Shown: in pieces, positions 1-10,033 of the stretch
Numbering within the stretch: position 1 is the stretch's first letter
Layout: each line of letters begins with the position of its first letter
NCBI GenBank assembly: GCA_026315105.1
Contig: CM048744.1
Coordinates: forward strand, 904,995,094 to 905,059,093
DNA from: Locusta migratoria
Lineage: Eukaryota; Arthropoda; Insecta; Orthoptera; Acrididae
Reading direction: 5' to 3'
Length of the DNA: 64,000 bases
Program-made: the position numbers and the translations under genes
Notes under the pieces: model-generated
Told to the model about the DNA's origin: nothing
Seen by the model: only the letters and a program-made list of their open reading frames with translations
Databases searched by the model: none

Positions 1-176
1 GGTGTCATCAGAATGCCTTGAAAGCAACACCAGAGAACGTGCCGCCAGTGAACCCCGGCACCTGGCAGGACCTGCTGGCCTGCGGGTGTCGCCAGTGCCT
101 TCCGCCTCGGAAGACAGTTATCCCATCGGCGATACTTACAATAATCAAAAACAGAAATTTACCTGCCAAACTCCTA

Positions 177-450
177 TTAGGGATGGGAAAAACTGACCGG
201 TTAAAACCGATACCGGTATTTTAGTTTCGAATAACCGTTTTTTCGGTATTTATTTGGGTCGGTTGTAACCGGTTTCACCACTATTCGATAGTATAACTTT
301 GACAAGGTTCCTCTCTTAGGCTCGCCCCGTTTAAACGATATTTGAGAAGCTCTCAGACCTCCGACTCGCCAGTCGGCAACGTCAACAGACGGAAACCCTC
401 CGAAGAAGTCCGGTGCAGCATCGGACGAAAGGTAAGGAAACAGCATGTTT
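177..450. mobile_element. possible hAT-like element terminus
   Basis: The stretch opens with TAGGGATGGG and is followed by a dense set of short inverted motifs built on ACCGGTT and CCGGTAT between about 199 and 275. A TAGGGATGGG-type end with subterminal palindromes is what hAT-superfamily non-autonomous elements in insects look like. I see neither the opposite terminus nor the 8-bp duplication that would prove it, so the right boundary is arbitrary. The first 176 bases before it hold nothing I recognise. Confidence 0.3.
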
Positions 451-619
451 CCTAGAACACGGCCTTACAACCCAGAAAATTTATTAACAAATACATCTTT
501 GGGAAAGTCAGTCTTGAAAAAATTGTTCCGCCTTGTGTGCAATATGTAAGAGACTGGGTAAGTACCTTCATACTTCATGAAGAATATAGTAATTCCAAGA
601 TAGTAAATGCATAAAATCG

Positions 620-860
620 TGTAGATTAAAGAAGCAAAAATAGCAGATGAATTTTGTTATCTGGGTATCAAAATAACTTCTGATGGCCGAAGTAAAGATG
701 CTGTAAAATGCAGAATGACTGTGGGAAGAAAAGCGAAATTTATTGGCATCCAATATTAATTTATATTTTAGGTCATCCTTTCTGCAAGCTTTTGTCTGGA
801 GTGTAGCATTGTACAGGAGTAAAACTTGGAAGGTAAAGGATACGAAGTAAAATAAGTGTC
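620..860 (+). mobile_element. RTE-like LINE fragment (RT C-terminal side)
   Basis: Translation in broken frames gives DEFCYLGIKITSDGRS, then KCRMTVGRKA and a decayed VALYxSxTW block. These are the post-palm motifs of the RTE-like LINE that is better preserved at 5173-6550 and 58216-61509. Only about 80 codons remain, with several stops and frameshifts. It is truncated at both ends and no duplication could be found. It is an old, dead fragment. Confidence 0.65.
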
Positions 861-1829
861 TATTACAAGTTCGTCTAGCTTTCCTCCTTTTTCAAGTAAA
901 GTGTTACTTATGAGTGTAACGTTTAGCACATGTTTTATTCTAATCAAGGTTTACGGCGGTTCCTAGCGTCCAAGTCCAAAGGTGTTCCTTGCTAGCGGCA
1001 TGCCCCGCCGTAGCCATGTCTAACATAAAATTGATTTTACGAAAGCAGAGACGCTGCTGAAATGATGAAAACCAAGATATCACCATTTTTAAATGCTTAC
1101 GCATTTTGATCTACGCCAATCCTTTGAGCACCTGGTAAAATATTCGTAATGAATTAAATGAGTTGTAGTTTAATAGAATTTAAATGCTTCATGTTCAAAT
1201 ATCAAAACGTAGAATCAGAACAGCGTATAAGACGTACATACCACTTGAGATAATGTAACCACATTACGGATATTAACAGCTATAAAAAATTAACAGTAAC
1301 ATTTATAATGCAATTGCAAAGAACAGTACGTCTAAACACAAAATGAGAAATCAAGAATGGAGCAGCGAAAGAAACGCCTTACTCCATGGGATATACTGTC
1401 CTATAGTACCTTTGTAGTTTCTTAAAAATTCAGCATAATAGTATTTTCAATTAGATATGGCACAGTAAACGTTAAAAACAATAAAATCAGCCCTTCAATG
1501 AACTAATACATCGGTTTCAATTCTTTTAGACGACTATTTTCCTGAAAATCAGATGATAACTTTCATAGTGAGCGGAATTCTCTCTCTCACTGCAGGCAAA
1601 GAGTGCAAGGTAAACTAATCTCCAAAAACAACCCTTAATTTTTCAGACCTATTATTAAAAATCTTATATCTGTTCGGATCAAAAATTTGTGTACTAAAAA
1701 AAACACTCTCAACGAAGAGGCATATTGTTTATAATTATAACTCACAAAAATTTTTCGTGATAACTATAATTTTAATATAGACGATTTCTGGCTACAAATT
1801 AACGATTACAGATTAATCTGTAAGCAACC
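861..1829. other. unassigned AT-rich DNA
   Basis: No ORF of note, no recognisable repeat family and no tRNA-like motif was found. It is AT-rich, apart from a short GC-richer patch near 950-1020. Confidence 0.5.
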
Positions 1830-1903
1830 TATAATGCTTAGACATGAGAAGAAACTTTGTAAACTCTTCTGTCTGCTTCCTACAGGAAAGTCTTCTCACA
1901 GTA

Positions 1904-1907
<4 letters not shown>

Positions 1908-1949
<42 letters not shown>
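1908..1949 (+). repeat. poly-A tract, 42 bases
   Basis: An uninterrupted run of A lies inside or just upstream of the first recognisable coding block of the Penelope-like element. It reads as a lysine run in the local frame, so it may be an expanded AAA-codon stretch and not a retroposon tail. Confidence 0.9.
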
Positions 1950-1950
<1 letters not shown>

Positions 1951-2860
1951 ATCAACCGTGTCTTTTTCAATAGAATTTTAAATAAGACCAATATTACTTT
2001 TACGCAAAATGAAATAGCCTTACTTGATAAAGGCTTAAAGTACAATGTTACCCCCCGTTTTGTCAGACAGCCCTGTAATAGAAAATTTGCTTGTTGACTT
2101 GAAAACTGGCCTTGACTGTGTAAAAATGGAAAGTTCAAGCCAAACCAGAATTGCTTCTGACGTAGCTAACATAGTAAGAACACTTTTCATTCTCAAAATG
2201 CTGTGTACAATGATAGAACTTTGATTAAGTCTATAAATAATTAACTTAAAGAAGCCGATGCTTGAATAACCAAGACTGACAAAGGTTGTTCCTTGGTTAT
2301 TGCTAGCAATTCTGAATATGTATCTAAAACCTTAGAATTATTAAATGAAAATAATATTTCGGAACTGCTCGAGGACCCGACCGCAGAATTACAAAAAAAG
2401 TCAGGTCTGCCATCAATGATGCAAAATTTTTGCTTAAACAATTACATAAAAAAACTGTCGTTAATATGAACCCTCGACCCCCTAAACTTCGTTCACAGTT
2501 CGAGGTGCACAAAATTAACCATCCGATCGGGCCTATTTCAAACAGTTTGAACTGTGCTTACCACTAAACCTTGAAAAAGTCCTTCGTTTTTCAGAACAAT
2601 TATTCTGTTCCCAACAGTCAAGTACTAGTGCATAAAGTAAAAGATCTAGATTGCAGTCCAGATACTAAGCTCTTTTCACTCGATATCAAAAATCTTTATA
2701 CCGACGTTCCGTAGTTGAAACGCTTAAGATCGTAGAAAAGAAGTTATGCAAATTCAAAAAGCTTTCTTATGAACAAATAACTGAATTCATGAATTTAATT
2801 AACGTAGTAGTCAAATATAACTATTTTGAATTTAACGGAAAATTATACCAGCAAGACGAT

Positions 2861-3052
2861 GTTCAAATGTTCAAATGTTTGTAATTCTATCGGACCAAAC
2901 TGCGTGGTCATCAGTCCGTAGCTTACAAACTACTTAAACTGAACTAAGGACAACACACACACCCATGCCCCAGGGAGGACTCGAACCTCCACGGCGAGCA
3001 ACCGCGCGCTCTGCAGCGAGATGCTTTAGACCGCTCGGCTACTCCACCGCGG
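2861..3052 (-). mobile_element. SINE-A, subfamily A2, inserted in PLE
   Basis: tRNA-derived SINE read on the minus strand: a 5' head starting CCGCGGTGGAGTAGCCGAG (A-box region), a B-box-like GGTTCGAGTCC, and a 3' end close to ACATTTGAAC. It is flanked by a 12-bp duplication at 2849-2860 and 3053-3064 with 11 of 12 bases equal. Cutting out the SINE and one duplication rejoins the Penelope RT reading (LYQQDD then GFVLGNLLA), which proves it is a later insertion. Confidence 0.92.
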
Positions 3053-3326
3053 CAGCAACACGATGGTTTTGTTTTGGGAAATCTGTTAGCTGGTATCCTT
3101 GCCGACATTTTCATCAATTCTCTGGAAGAAAAACTTTTTCAACAAACTCTCTACTACAACGTTGGGCATTCTTTCCTATTCTAGATAAGTCGATGATTTT
3201 TTAATCATCTACGAAGGACCTACTACTGGCATTGATCACATTTTTACGCTTTTTAATGGACTACATGAGAATATCACCTTCACCTGTGAACTCGAAAACG
3301 AAGCTAGTCAACTGAACTTTCTCGAC

Positions 3327-3839
3327 TTGACCTTAACAATAGAAGAAAATAAAATTTCTTTCAATATCTACCGACAAGAAACATACACTGATCAAATTGT
3401 ACCGGCCTCTTCTATGCACTCTCAATGTCACAAAAATGCTTTCTTTCATTCTGCCATCCACAGAGCCATTTCCATCCCAATCCCGAAAGAAAAATTCAAG
3501 GAGGAAATAAATTTGATAAAAACCATAGCAGTTAATAATGAATACGATCCTGCCATAGATGACAACATCCTTAAAAAGAAAACTGCCGAAAGAGTTACAA
3601 TACTTGGCACTTCTATTGAATCTAACCAAAAGAAAAAGTATTTCTCCATTCCATTTCTGGGGCCCATTTCCTATCAGATCCAACGACTTCTTCGTAATAA
3701 ATATAACTGCAACGTTGCCTTCTCGACCAACTATAATTTGAAGAAAAATTTGATTCGTAATTTAAAATCTACCTGTTCTCACTTAGATAATTCCGGCTTT
3801 TCAAAACTGTTTGTGATACTTGTTCTTCCCACTACATAG
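3327..3839 (+). pseudogene. PLE reverse-transcriptase C-terminal and linker reading frame
   Basis: The longest open stretch of the element, 170 residues. It begins just after the LNFLDL motif with TLTIEENKISFNIYRQETYT, followed by the AFFHSAIHRA helix and the F(S)IPFLGPISYQI segment that links RT to the endonuclease in Penelope proteins. A matching linker, VSLPFSGQVSYKL, is found in the second PLE at 22580-23930. The frame is lost near 3800: a one-base change of frame is needed to continue into CDTCSSHYIGQTGR, the GIY-YIG domain. The first Met here is internal to the ancestral protein and is not a real start. Confidence 0.75.
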
Positions 3840-4523
3840 GTCAAACGGGACGTGCTTTTAAAGTCAGGTTTAAAGAACACTTTTTGAGAAGGAATGGCAC
3901 TAACCCCCCGAATTCGTCTTTTGCTGACCATCTTCTCATTACAGCTCACGTACCTAAAGCCATTCATGACCTTTTTTCTTTAACTAATATGCTTCTTAAA
4001 ATTTTGTTACTCGCTTATTTTCTCTACCACCATTGTATCGCCAAAATGAAGCTTCAGCCATCTCTCATGTGAAACAAAGCAACTTGTAGCATTGTTTTTA
4101 AATGTATTTTCTCTGTAGAGTAGCCTAGTTGTAATTGCGGCTACTAGATGACACTACTGAGGTAACGTCTTCCTTGTCACAACTCCACTTAGCACACACC
4201 AGTCTGATGCTTCAGTGTAGGCGTGCAGCCCATAGTGGCTAGCTTTCTTTAAAAATTCTATTTAAACTTTGTGACGTAAGCTATACAGCTGAATAGTATA
4301 TTTCATTATGTCACTTGTTTTGTTTTATACTTTCTGATGAAGGCAATCTTAGTCATTTCCGAAACCTGGTGAAAATAATTGTACTTCGCGACCGAGGGCT
4401 TCTTGTTTATCCATTGACGTTGTAACGGTCACTGACAATGGCCGCTATGTTTAAAATTTTTGGAAAAATAGTGGTTCTACATAACTGATTTTTTTATGTA
4501 AGTACTGTAAATTGGAAAATCTT

Positions 4524-4685
4524 CATGTTCAAATTTTTGTAAATATAAGCGACCAAACTGTTAAGGTTATCGATCCCTGAACTTTTTATTCAAACAATCT
4601 CATACTAAGGACAACACACACACACACACACACACACACAGTCATCGAAGCACGAGGGAGCTGCAACCTGTTATTTAGGGCGGAA
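4524..4685 (-). mobile_element. degenerate SINE-A with (CA)n expansion
   Basis: The minus-strand order of SINE-A blocks is still visible: a TGTTCAAA-like 3' end, a block resembling CGACCAAACTG, CTAAGGACAACACACAC, then a corrupted B-box region. The ACACACAC block normally found at this point has expanded into a (CA)n microsatellite at about 4612-4640. This is a clear case of a SINE seeding a microsatellite. No duplication was found. Confidence 0.6.
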
Positions 4686-4830
4686 CCTCTGTACGTAAAT
4701 ATCGAATAAATATAAGGAAAAAAATTGAATATCAACATAGGGCCAAATCTTAGACGATTTGCAGAAAAAAGGAATTACAGAAATGTCAATCTCCACATTC
4801 GTAATTTTTGTACCCAAATATATGTCTATA

Positions 4831-4965
4831 AATGTCAATATCTGTTCGGTGTACGTTTATCACGTCTGAACCACAAGACATAAAGAGCTAAAAATCTGTA
4901 CAGTTACTAATGTCTACCCGGGGAAGGCCTTAGGCACGGTTTTATGATGATCGGATAGCTATTTA

Positions 4966-5014
<49 letters not shown>

Positions 5015-5145
5015 GTGAATATCTGTTCGGTGTATGCTTATTAAGTCCGAACGACAAGACGCAGAGACTTAAATATTTGTACAGATACTAATTGATACCC
5101 GATGAAGGTTATAGGTACGGTTTTATAGCGATCTGATAGATATTC
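4831..5145 (+). repeat. two tandem copies of a ~135-bp unit with a (TA)n linker
   Basis: Unit 1 (4831-4965) and unit 2 (5012-5145) share the order AATATCTGTTCGGTGTA, AAGACxxAxAGA, CTGTACAG or TTGTACAGATACTAAT, then GGCACGGTTTTAT or GGTACGGTTTTAT and a GATAG end. They differ at many scattered positions. The bases between them (4967-5011) are pure TA repeat. I do not know the element; it could be a satellite-like array or the tandem interior of a non-autonomous DNA transposon. Confidence 0.8.
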
Positions 5146-5172
5146 AGTAATTTGAAGAATATAACGTAAACG

Positions 5173-6550
5173 TGTGTAAGATGTATGAGACAGGCGAAGT
5201 ATCCTCAGACTTTAAAAAAAATGTAATAATCCCCATCCCAAAGAAAGCAGGTGCAGACAGGTGTGCAAACTACAGAACCATCAGTTTAATAAGTCATGGT
5301 TGCAAAATATTAACACGAATTATATACAGAAGGATGGAAAAACTGGTAGAAGCCGACCTCGGGGAAGATTAGTTTGGGTTCAGGAGAAATGTAGGAACTC
5401 GGGAGGCAATACTCACTTTACGGCTTATCCTAGAAGATAGATTAAGAAAAGGCAAACCTACATTTCTAGCTTTTGTAGATTTGGAAAAGGCTTTTGACAA
5501 TGTTGATTGGAATAAACTCTTTCAAGTTCTGAAGCAAGCAGGAGTAAAATATAGGGAGCGTAAGGTTATTTACAACTTGTACAAAAATCAGACAGCGGTT
5601 GTCAGAGTTAAAGGACATGAAAGGGATGCAGTGGTTGGAAAAGGAGTAAGACAGGGTTGTAGTCTTTCTCCATTGTTATTCAATTTGTACACTGAGCAAG
5701 CTATAAAGGAAAGCAAGGAGAAATTTGGAGAAGGAATTAAACTTCAGGGTGAAGAATTAAAAACATTGCGTTTTGCCGACGACATAGTAATTATGTCAGA
5801 TACAGCAAAGGACCTGGAAGAGCAATTGAACGGAATGGACAGTGTGCTGAAAGGTGCATATAAGATAAACATTAACAAGAGCAAAACTAGGGTAATGGAG
5901 TGCAGTGTAAGAAAATCAGGTGATGCCGAAGGAATTAGATTGGGAAACGAAGCAATAAAGGGGGTAGATGAGTTTTGTTACTTGGGCAGTAAAATAACAA
6001 ATGATGGTCGCAGTACAGAGGATATAAAATGCAGAATGGCTATGGGTAGAAAAGCGTTTTTGAAAAAGAGAAATTTGTTAACATCGAATATTGATTTAAG
6101 CCTAAGGATGTCCTTTCTGAAGGCATATGTATGAAGTGTTGCCTTGTATGGGAGTGAGACATGGACGATAAACAGTGCGGACAGGAAGAGAATAGAGGCT
6201 TTTGAAATATGGTGCTACAGAAGAATGCTGAAGATTAGGTGGGTGGATCGCGTAACTAATGAGGAGGTACTGAACAGAATTGGGGAGAAAAGAAATTTCT
6301 GGCATACCTTGACTAAAAGAAGGGATAGATTGGTAGGACACATTCTTAGACATCAAGGAATTGTGAATTTAGCATTGGAGGGAAGTGTGTGGGGTAAAAA
6401 TTGCAGAGGAAGACCAAGAGATGGGTACAGTAAGCAGATTCAGACAGATGTAGTTTGCCGTTCTTATGTGGAGATGAAGAGGCTTGCTCAGGATAGGGTA
6501 TTGTGGAGAGCTGCAACAAACCAGTCTCCGGAATGAAGACCACAACAACA
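5173..6550 (+). mobile_element. RTE-like LINE, 5'-truncated, with TSD
   Basis: Encodes the C-terminal two-thirds of a reverse transcriptase. In order: fingers with IIPIPKKAGADRCANYRTIS; palm motif A in FLAFVDLEKAFDNVDW; GVRQGCSLSPLLFNLY; catalytic FADDIVIMSD; then CYLGSKITNDGRS, YGSETW and the C-terminal WCYRRMLKIRWVDR and RRDRLVGHILRHQG blocks. Only two premature stops interrupt the frame: a Gln-type codon turned TAG near 5371, and a Trp-type codon turned TGA at 6132-6134. The 3' end is GAAGACCACAACAACAA, a CAA-type tail. The flanks carry a 10-bp duplication at 5163-5172 and 6551-6560 (9 of 10 equal). The endonuclease domain is absent. This is one of the youngest-looking LINE copies here. 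Confidence 0.88.
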
Positions 6551-6560
6551 AACGTAAATG

Positions 6561-7369
6561 CGTAACAATAATTACTCTTTGAAAATTATATTTACTCTTT
6601 GAAAATGGTTTTATTGGTTGCATTGTTGCTCGAGGGTTGATTATGATGAAAGGGTGGAGTATGTTGGGATGGAAAGTTATCGGAGTATATAAAATTATTC
6701 GTGTGTGTGTGTGTGTGTGTGTTAATATTTCGATCTGCAGCATAAAATACAGAACGCAAACGAATGGTCTGTGTGTAATTGTTGTCCGAAGTCTTCCGTT
6801 GTACACCATAGCAGTTCCACGCCACTAGCTATAAGGCTGTGAAAGATATGGTGGTTGAAAGTCGTCAAATTATTAAAAAAAAATGGACTGAACATTGAGC
6901 ATAGATATTTATGGTCTATGGGACTGAAGGACAGCGATGACGTTTGCGACTCTGTAGCAAGGAGGTTACATACAGCGAAACGTGATGCCACAGACCATAT
7001 CTTTGGTCCATGCGTGCTACAATGCCTTCAGCTCTTACTCTGTAAGGATAAGCATACGAATAAGGAAATACAATAATAAATAAATGAAGCACTAAAAAAG
7101 AAATTTCTTTTAATACATCTCTTCAAAAAAATATCTGTTTGACTTTTCGCCCATTACATCAAGTGATCGATCTGTGATATTATTACTGAATTATTGCTGA
7201 ATTTCGTGATTGGATTCTTCGAAACGAGTGCGTTTTTTCGTGTTATTTGATCTACGCTATTTACTTTCCTGATAAACGGTTAGTGCATAGACTTCTGCAA
7301 TCTGATAGGAATATTTTTCAATTCCTTCAGTCTCATGGCACACTACTGAAAGATAGCTTATCAATCATA
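6561..7369. other. unassigned DNA with (GT)n microsatellite
   Basis: No coding family was recognised. A (GT)n run occupies about 6701-6721. The rest is moderately AT-rich, and short ORFs in it have no motif I know. The 5' end of the Helitron-like element ending at 7408 may lie in here but cannot be placed. Confidence 0.45.
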
Positions 7370-7404
7370 ATCAACCAACACGCGAGCGGAGCCGCGGGTT
7401 TAAG

Positions 7405-7408
<4 letters not shown>
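7370..7408 (+). mobile_element. Helitron-like 3' terminus
   Basis: The sequence GCGAGCGGAGCCGCGGGTTT forms a short GC hairpin (GCGG-A-GCCGC) and is followed about 9 bases later by CTAA at 7405-7408 and then T. A terminal hairpin close before a CTRR end, inserted next to T, is the diagnostic 3' end of Helitrons. The element's 5' TC end is not identified, so the length and any coding content are unknown. Confidence 0.55.

Positions 7409-7467
<59 letters not shown>
7407..7467. repeat. (TA)n microsatellite
   Basis: About 30 uninterrupted TA units directly after the Helitron-like end. Helitrons insert at AT dinucleotides, so a TA tract is a plausible landing site. Confidence 0.95.
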
Positions 7468-7469
<2 letters not shown>

Positions 7470-8274
7470 GAAGTGAGAATCAACAACTGGTGGTTTTGTT
7501 ATCTGTATAGATTCCACTATACACCACATTTAACACTGACAAAAAACAGATTTGATTAATTTTCATAGACTGCAGAAGTGTGTAATGTTCAAATTTTGAT
7601 CCTGTGCTGTAGGATAGGTTCACTATGTCCTTCCTTTTCTATAGAGCATAGGGTTATCCCAAACACTTTACTGCGTATCTACTGATAAACAGAACCCGTC
7701 ATATTGGTCCCTGAAGAGTCGTGCACGCGGCATTTAACAACATAACGTATTTGCACCGTAAAGTGTCGTTCACGGTAAGATAACGATATTGAAAACTGTT
7801 CAAATGTTTGTGAAGCTTATGGGACTTAACTGCGGGATCATCAGTCCCTAAACTTACAAACTACTTATGATCTACATTATACTAAAAGACAGCACAAACA
7901 TCCATACCCGAGGGGGATTCGAACCCCCCTCGCGCATCGCTCCGCCGCGGCTAACAATAGCCCACGAAGCAGTCTGCGTTTATCTTAAAACGGTCACTAA
8001 ACTGTATATGATCACAAGAAGCATCTTGCAGATGTACCTGTAACATGTATCCAGACTTAGATCCTTCCTATGACACATTTTTCCAGTTTCCTTACATAAT
8101 TGCGAATAATTTTATATTGTAATATACATCTACTACTGAAAGGGTCAGCAGTAAGTACACTTTGAATGCCTGAAGCAGATCTTCATCAGGAGATAAACCT
8201 ATGATTTACTGCTATAGGTGTCAAAAACTTACGTGAAAGGACGCAAATTGAGCTCCCTCTGATCACATAAATCT
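7468..8274. other. unassigned DNA around a SINE
   Basis: Apart from the SINE at 7798-7951 I recognise nothing definite. The stretch near 8160-8210 with CTGAAGCAGATCTTCATCAG loosely resembles the 3' ends of Penelope-like elements, but this is too weak to call. Confidence 0.4.
7798..7951 (-). mobile_element. SINE-A, internally deleted
   Basis: Minus-strand copy. The 3' part (GTTCAAATGTTTG, GGGATCATCAGTCCCTAAAC, AAACTACTTATGA) and the B-box region GGGGGATTCGAACCCCCCTC are present. The head between the B box and the terminal CCGCGG has lost most of its A-box half. No convincing duplication. Confidence 0.85.
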
Positions 8275-8475
8275 ATGGAATATAAACAACGGCTATCGAA
8301 ACGCCCGCTTGCTGTTTTCATTTTTCTTTTATTGCTTCATTCTTCACTGTGCGTCCCTGGGAGAGTTATAGAGAGATATAAGAACGAGGGCAAGCACGAC
8401 CAAATGATAACCGCTGTGATATCGACGAATCACGTGCAGTGCGAAGTCATAGTATTCAGGTGTGCTGGATATTGA
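8275..8475 (+). CDS. small ORF with predicted signal peptide, possible first exon
   Basis: A 66-codon ORF beginning MEYKQRLSKRPLAVFIFLLL: a basic n-region followed by a hydrophobic core (LAVFIFLLLLHSSLC) and a plausible cleavage point before VPGR. The remainder is hydrophilic (ERYKNEGKHDQ). It matches no family I recognise. A CAG-GTGTGC near the end could be a splice donor, in which case this would be the first exon of a secreted protein. It may equally be chance: similar short hydrophobic ORFs occur in random AT-rich DNA. There is no repeat family over it, which is unusual in this window. Confidence 0.25.
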   Translation: MEYKQRLSKRPLAVFIFLLLLHSSLCVPGRVIERYKNEGKHDQMITAVISTNHVQCEVIVFRCAGY

Positions 8476-9036
8476 ACTTTAAAGCCCGTTTTTTCGGAAT
8501 ATTCCCGTTCTACTATCTCGCTTGGTCAGCATCGACGCATTGCATCAGATTGGTGTTCACTCTTTCTCTGATTCATGGCTGTAGGTGGCTATCGAATGTT
8601 GCTGCGATCGTTTCCGACCTGTTTTGTATGCGGCCGGCACTAGTGATGGAAATAGCGGCCTGACACACCAATTTTTTATTCGTGGAGCATCGGTGCCACG
8701 GAGTGGTTATCATTCGAAGGCCAGGGCGTCGGAGACGGATGCTTTGCTACCTTCGGATACCATCTAACATTTTCTGTGACGATGTTTACACTGCTAACGA
8801 AGGAACAAAATCGTTAATTGGCATGCCACATAAACACGTGACTTCGGAGGAGAATGTACATTTGATGTGTACAATACAGACTAAAGTAGGATCTGGATTC
8901 GGACTTCTGGTACTTATGAAGCTCCAGGCTGCATTGTGTACATGCGAGATCCATTCAAAACATTTCATAAGATTCGTAATTTGCCGCCAATTAAATATTG
9001 TAGTGAAATTCTATTAGCATCACTGCACGCGCCAGT
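8476..9036. other. unassigned, comparatively GC-rich DNA
   Basis: No known repeat or protein domain was recognised. Base composition is more balanced than the surroundings between about 8500 and 8950. If 8275-8475 is a real exon, this would be its intron or its 3' part. Confidence 0.4.
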
Positions 9037-9046
9037 TTTCAGGTGT

Positions 9047-9238
9047 AGCCGGCCGCGGTGGCCGAGGGGACTGAGGCGCTCCAGTCACGGTCTGCACGGC
9101 CACTACGGTCGGGGGTTCGAATCCCCCCTCGGGCGTGGATATTTGTGCCGTCCTAGTTAGTAAGTAGTTCATAAGTAGTTTGTAAGTTTAGGGATGATGA
9201 CCCCGTAGTTAAGTCCCATAGACTATACAAACATTTGA
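9047..9238 (+). mobile_element. SINE-A, full-length with perfect TSD
   Basis: Starts GCCGGCCGCGGTGGCCGAGG (tRNA-like head with A box) and has B box GGGGGTTCGAATCCCCCCTC. Its body contains AAGTAGTTCATAAGTAGTTT and GATGACCCCGTAGTTAAGTC, and it ends ACATTTGA. It is flanked by perfect 10-bp duplications TTTCAGGTGT at 9037-9046 and 9239-9248. This is the cleanest copy for defining the family ends. Confidence 0.95.
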
Positions 9239-9399
9239 TTTCAGGTGTTACTGCCGCAAGTTTCATTAGAGTATGTGTTTTGGTTGGTTATTAATGAAGG
9301 GACCGAGCTACAGCGGTCAACAGTCCTTATTGTATGTACTCTGGTTAATATTCAGTGCAGTATTGAGTAGAACGCTGTGACGCACAGTTAGCGAATTTC

Positions 9400-9600
9400 A
9401 AGATGGAAAAGGAGGAGGAGCAACGCGTCGGCATTCAATTTACCGCGAAACTCAAGACGACAAAGACACACCAAATGATACAGGAAGCCTGTGGTGATGA
9501 GTGTTTAAGGTTTACTAGGTGTTACGAATAGTTCACGCGGTTTAAAAACGGAAATTAAAAATTCTCCCCCCTCAGGACGCCTGACGAACCCTGACTGCAT
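9400..9600 (+). pseudogene. mariner-like transposase N-terminal fragment
   Basis: Translation from the ATG at about 9403 gives MEKEEEQRVGIQFTAKLKTT followed by a helix-turn-helix-like block with CYE(stop)FTRFKNG. This has the spacing of the HTH start of one mariner lineage, in which a short acidic N-terminus is followed by EQRV, a TETHEM-like helix and WF.RFK.G. No catalytic part or terminal repeat is visible. Assignment is by recalled family resemblance and is moderate only. Confidence 0.4.
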
Positions 9601-10029
9601 TTACCAAGGTACCAGGTGGTGGCCCATACAGAGACACCCATACTGATACGTGTGTGGCCTACACGGGTGGCCAAGTAGGCGCTGAGTCTGGCATCCATTC
9701 GACCACACAAATGGCAGAGAATGTCATCGGATACATCATTCCACCCCTACTCTGTTAACGTAGTTCTACAACATTAGTAATTTGAAGAGTCGCGCAAGTT
9801 GTTACAGTTTCATCATACCCCACACGATTTTATCCAAGACCGGAGATCGTGCTCACCTGGGAATTTCCCGCGCGCTCTGCAGAATACGTTGAGTGTCACG
9901 CGTAGTTGCTGGGCGAGCATTACCCTTTTGGAACATCATAACACCTTCCTGTTGCAGGACGGGCAAAAGGTCGCGTTTACATTATTCTGCACCAAAGGTG
10001 AACTATTGTCGTAACTTACCGCACCTCAG
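9601..10029. other. unassigned DNA
   Basis: No recognisable family. Short ORFs are present on the plus strand without known motifs. Confidence 0.4.
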
Positions 10030-10033
10030 TTAT

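Larger units (their letters stand above)
1830..4430 (+). mobile_element. Penelope-like element (PLE), decayed, SINE-interrupted
   Basis: Retroelement encoding a reverse transcriptase followed by a GIY-YIG endonuclease, the architecture of arthropod Penelope-like elements. In order: an N-terminal block around 1955-2080 (ITFTQNEIALLDKGLKYN); a block near 2400-2560 with RPPKLRSQFEVHKINHPIGP; RT motif A as LFSLDIKNLYTDVP near 2670-2712; the catalytic VDDFLII at about 3187-3210, where the codon before VDD is a stop; the LNFLDLTL block near 3310; then the linker and a GIY-YIG-like block with HYIGQTGRAFKVRFKEH near 3825-3880, reached only by frameshift. The 3' flank (about 4330-4370) carries the TTTCCGAAACCTGGTG motif typical of PLE ends. 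A SINE sits inside at 2861-3052. There are many stops and frameshifts. The 5' and 3' limits are approximate. Confidence 0.8.

Noticed and set aside
4831..5145. CRISPR-like spaced repeat
   Set aside because: Only two diverged 135-bp units with a TA spacer, in a eukaryotic genome.
8140..8210. Penelope-like element end
   Set aside because: Only a short CTTCATCAGG-type motif without a coding remnant.
9047..9160. tRNA gene-like segments with A and B boxes (also at 10877, 13833, 17685, 27867, 44931, 46663, 63317)
   Set aside because: The tRNA-like part is always followed by the same unrelated body and tail and is flanked by duplications. These are SINE heads, not functional tRNA genes.
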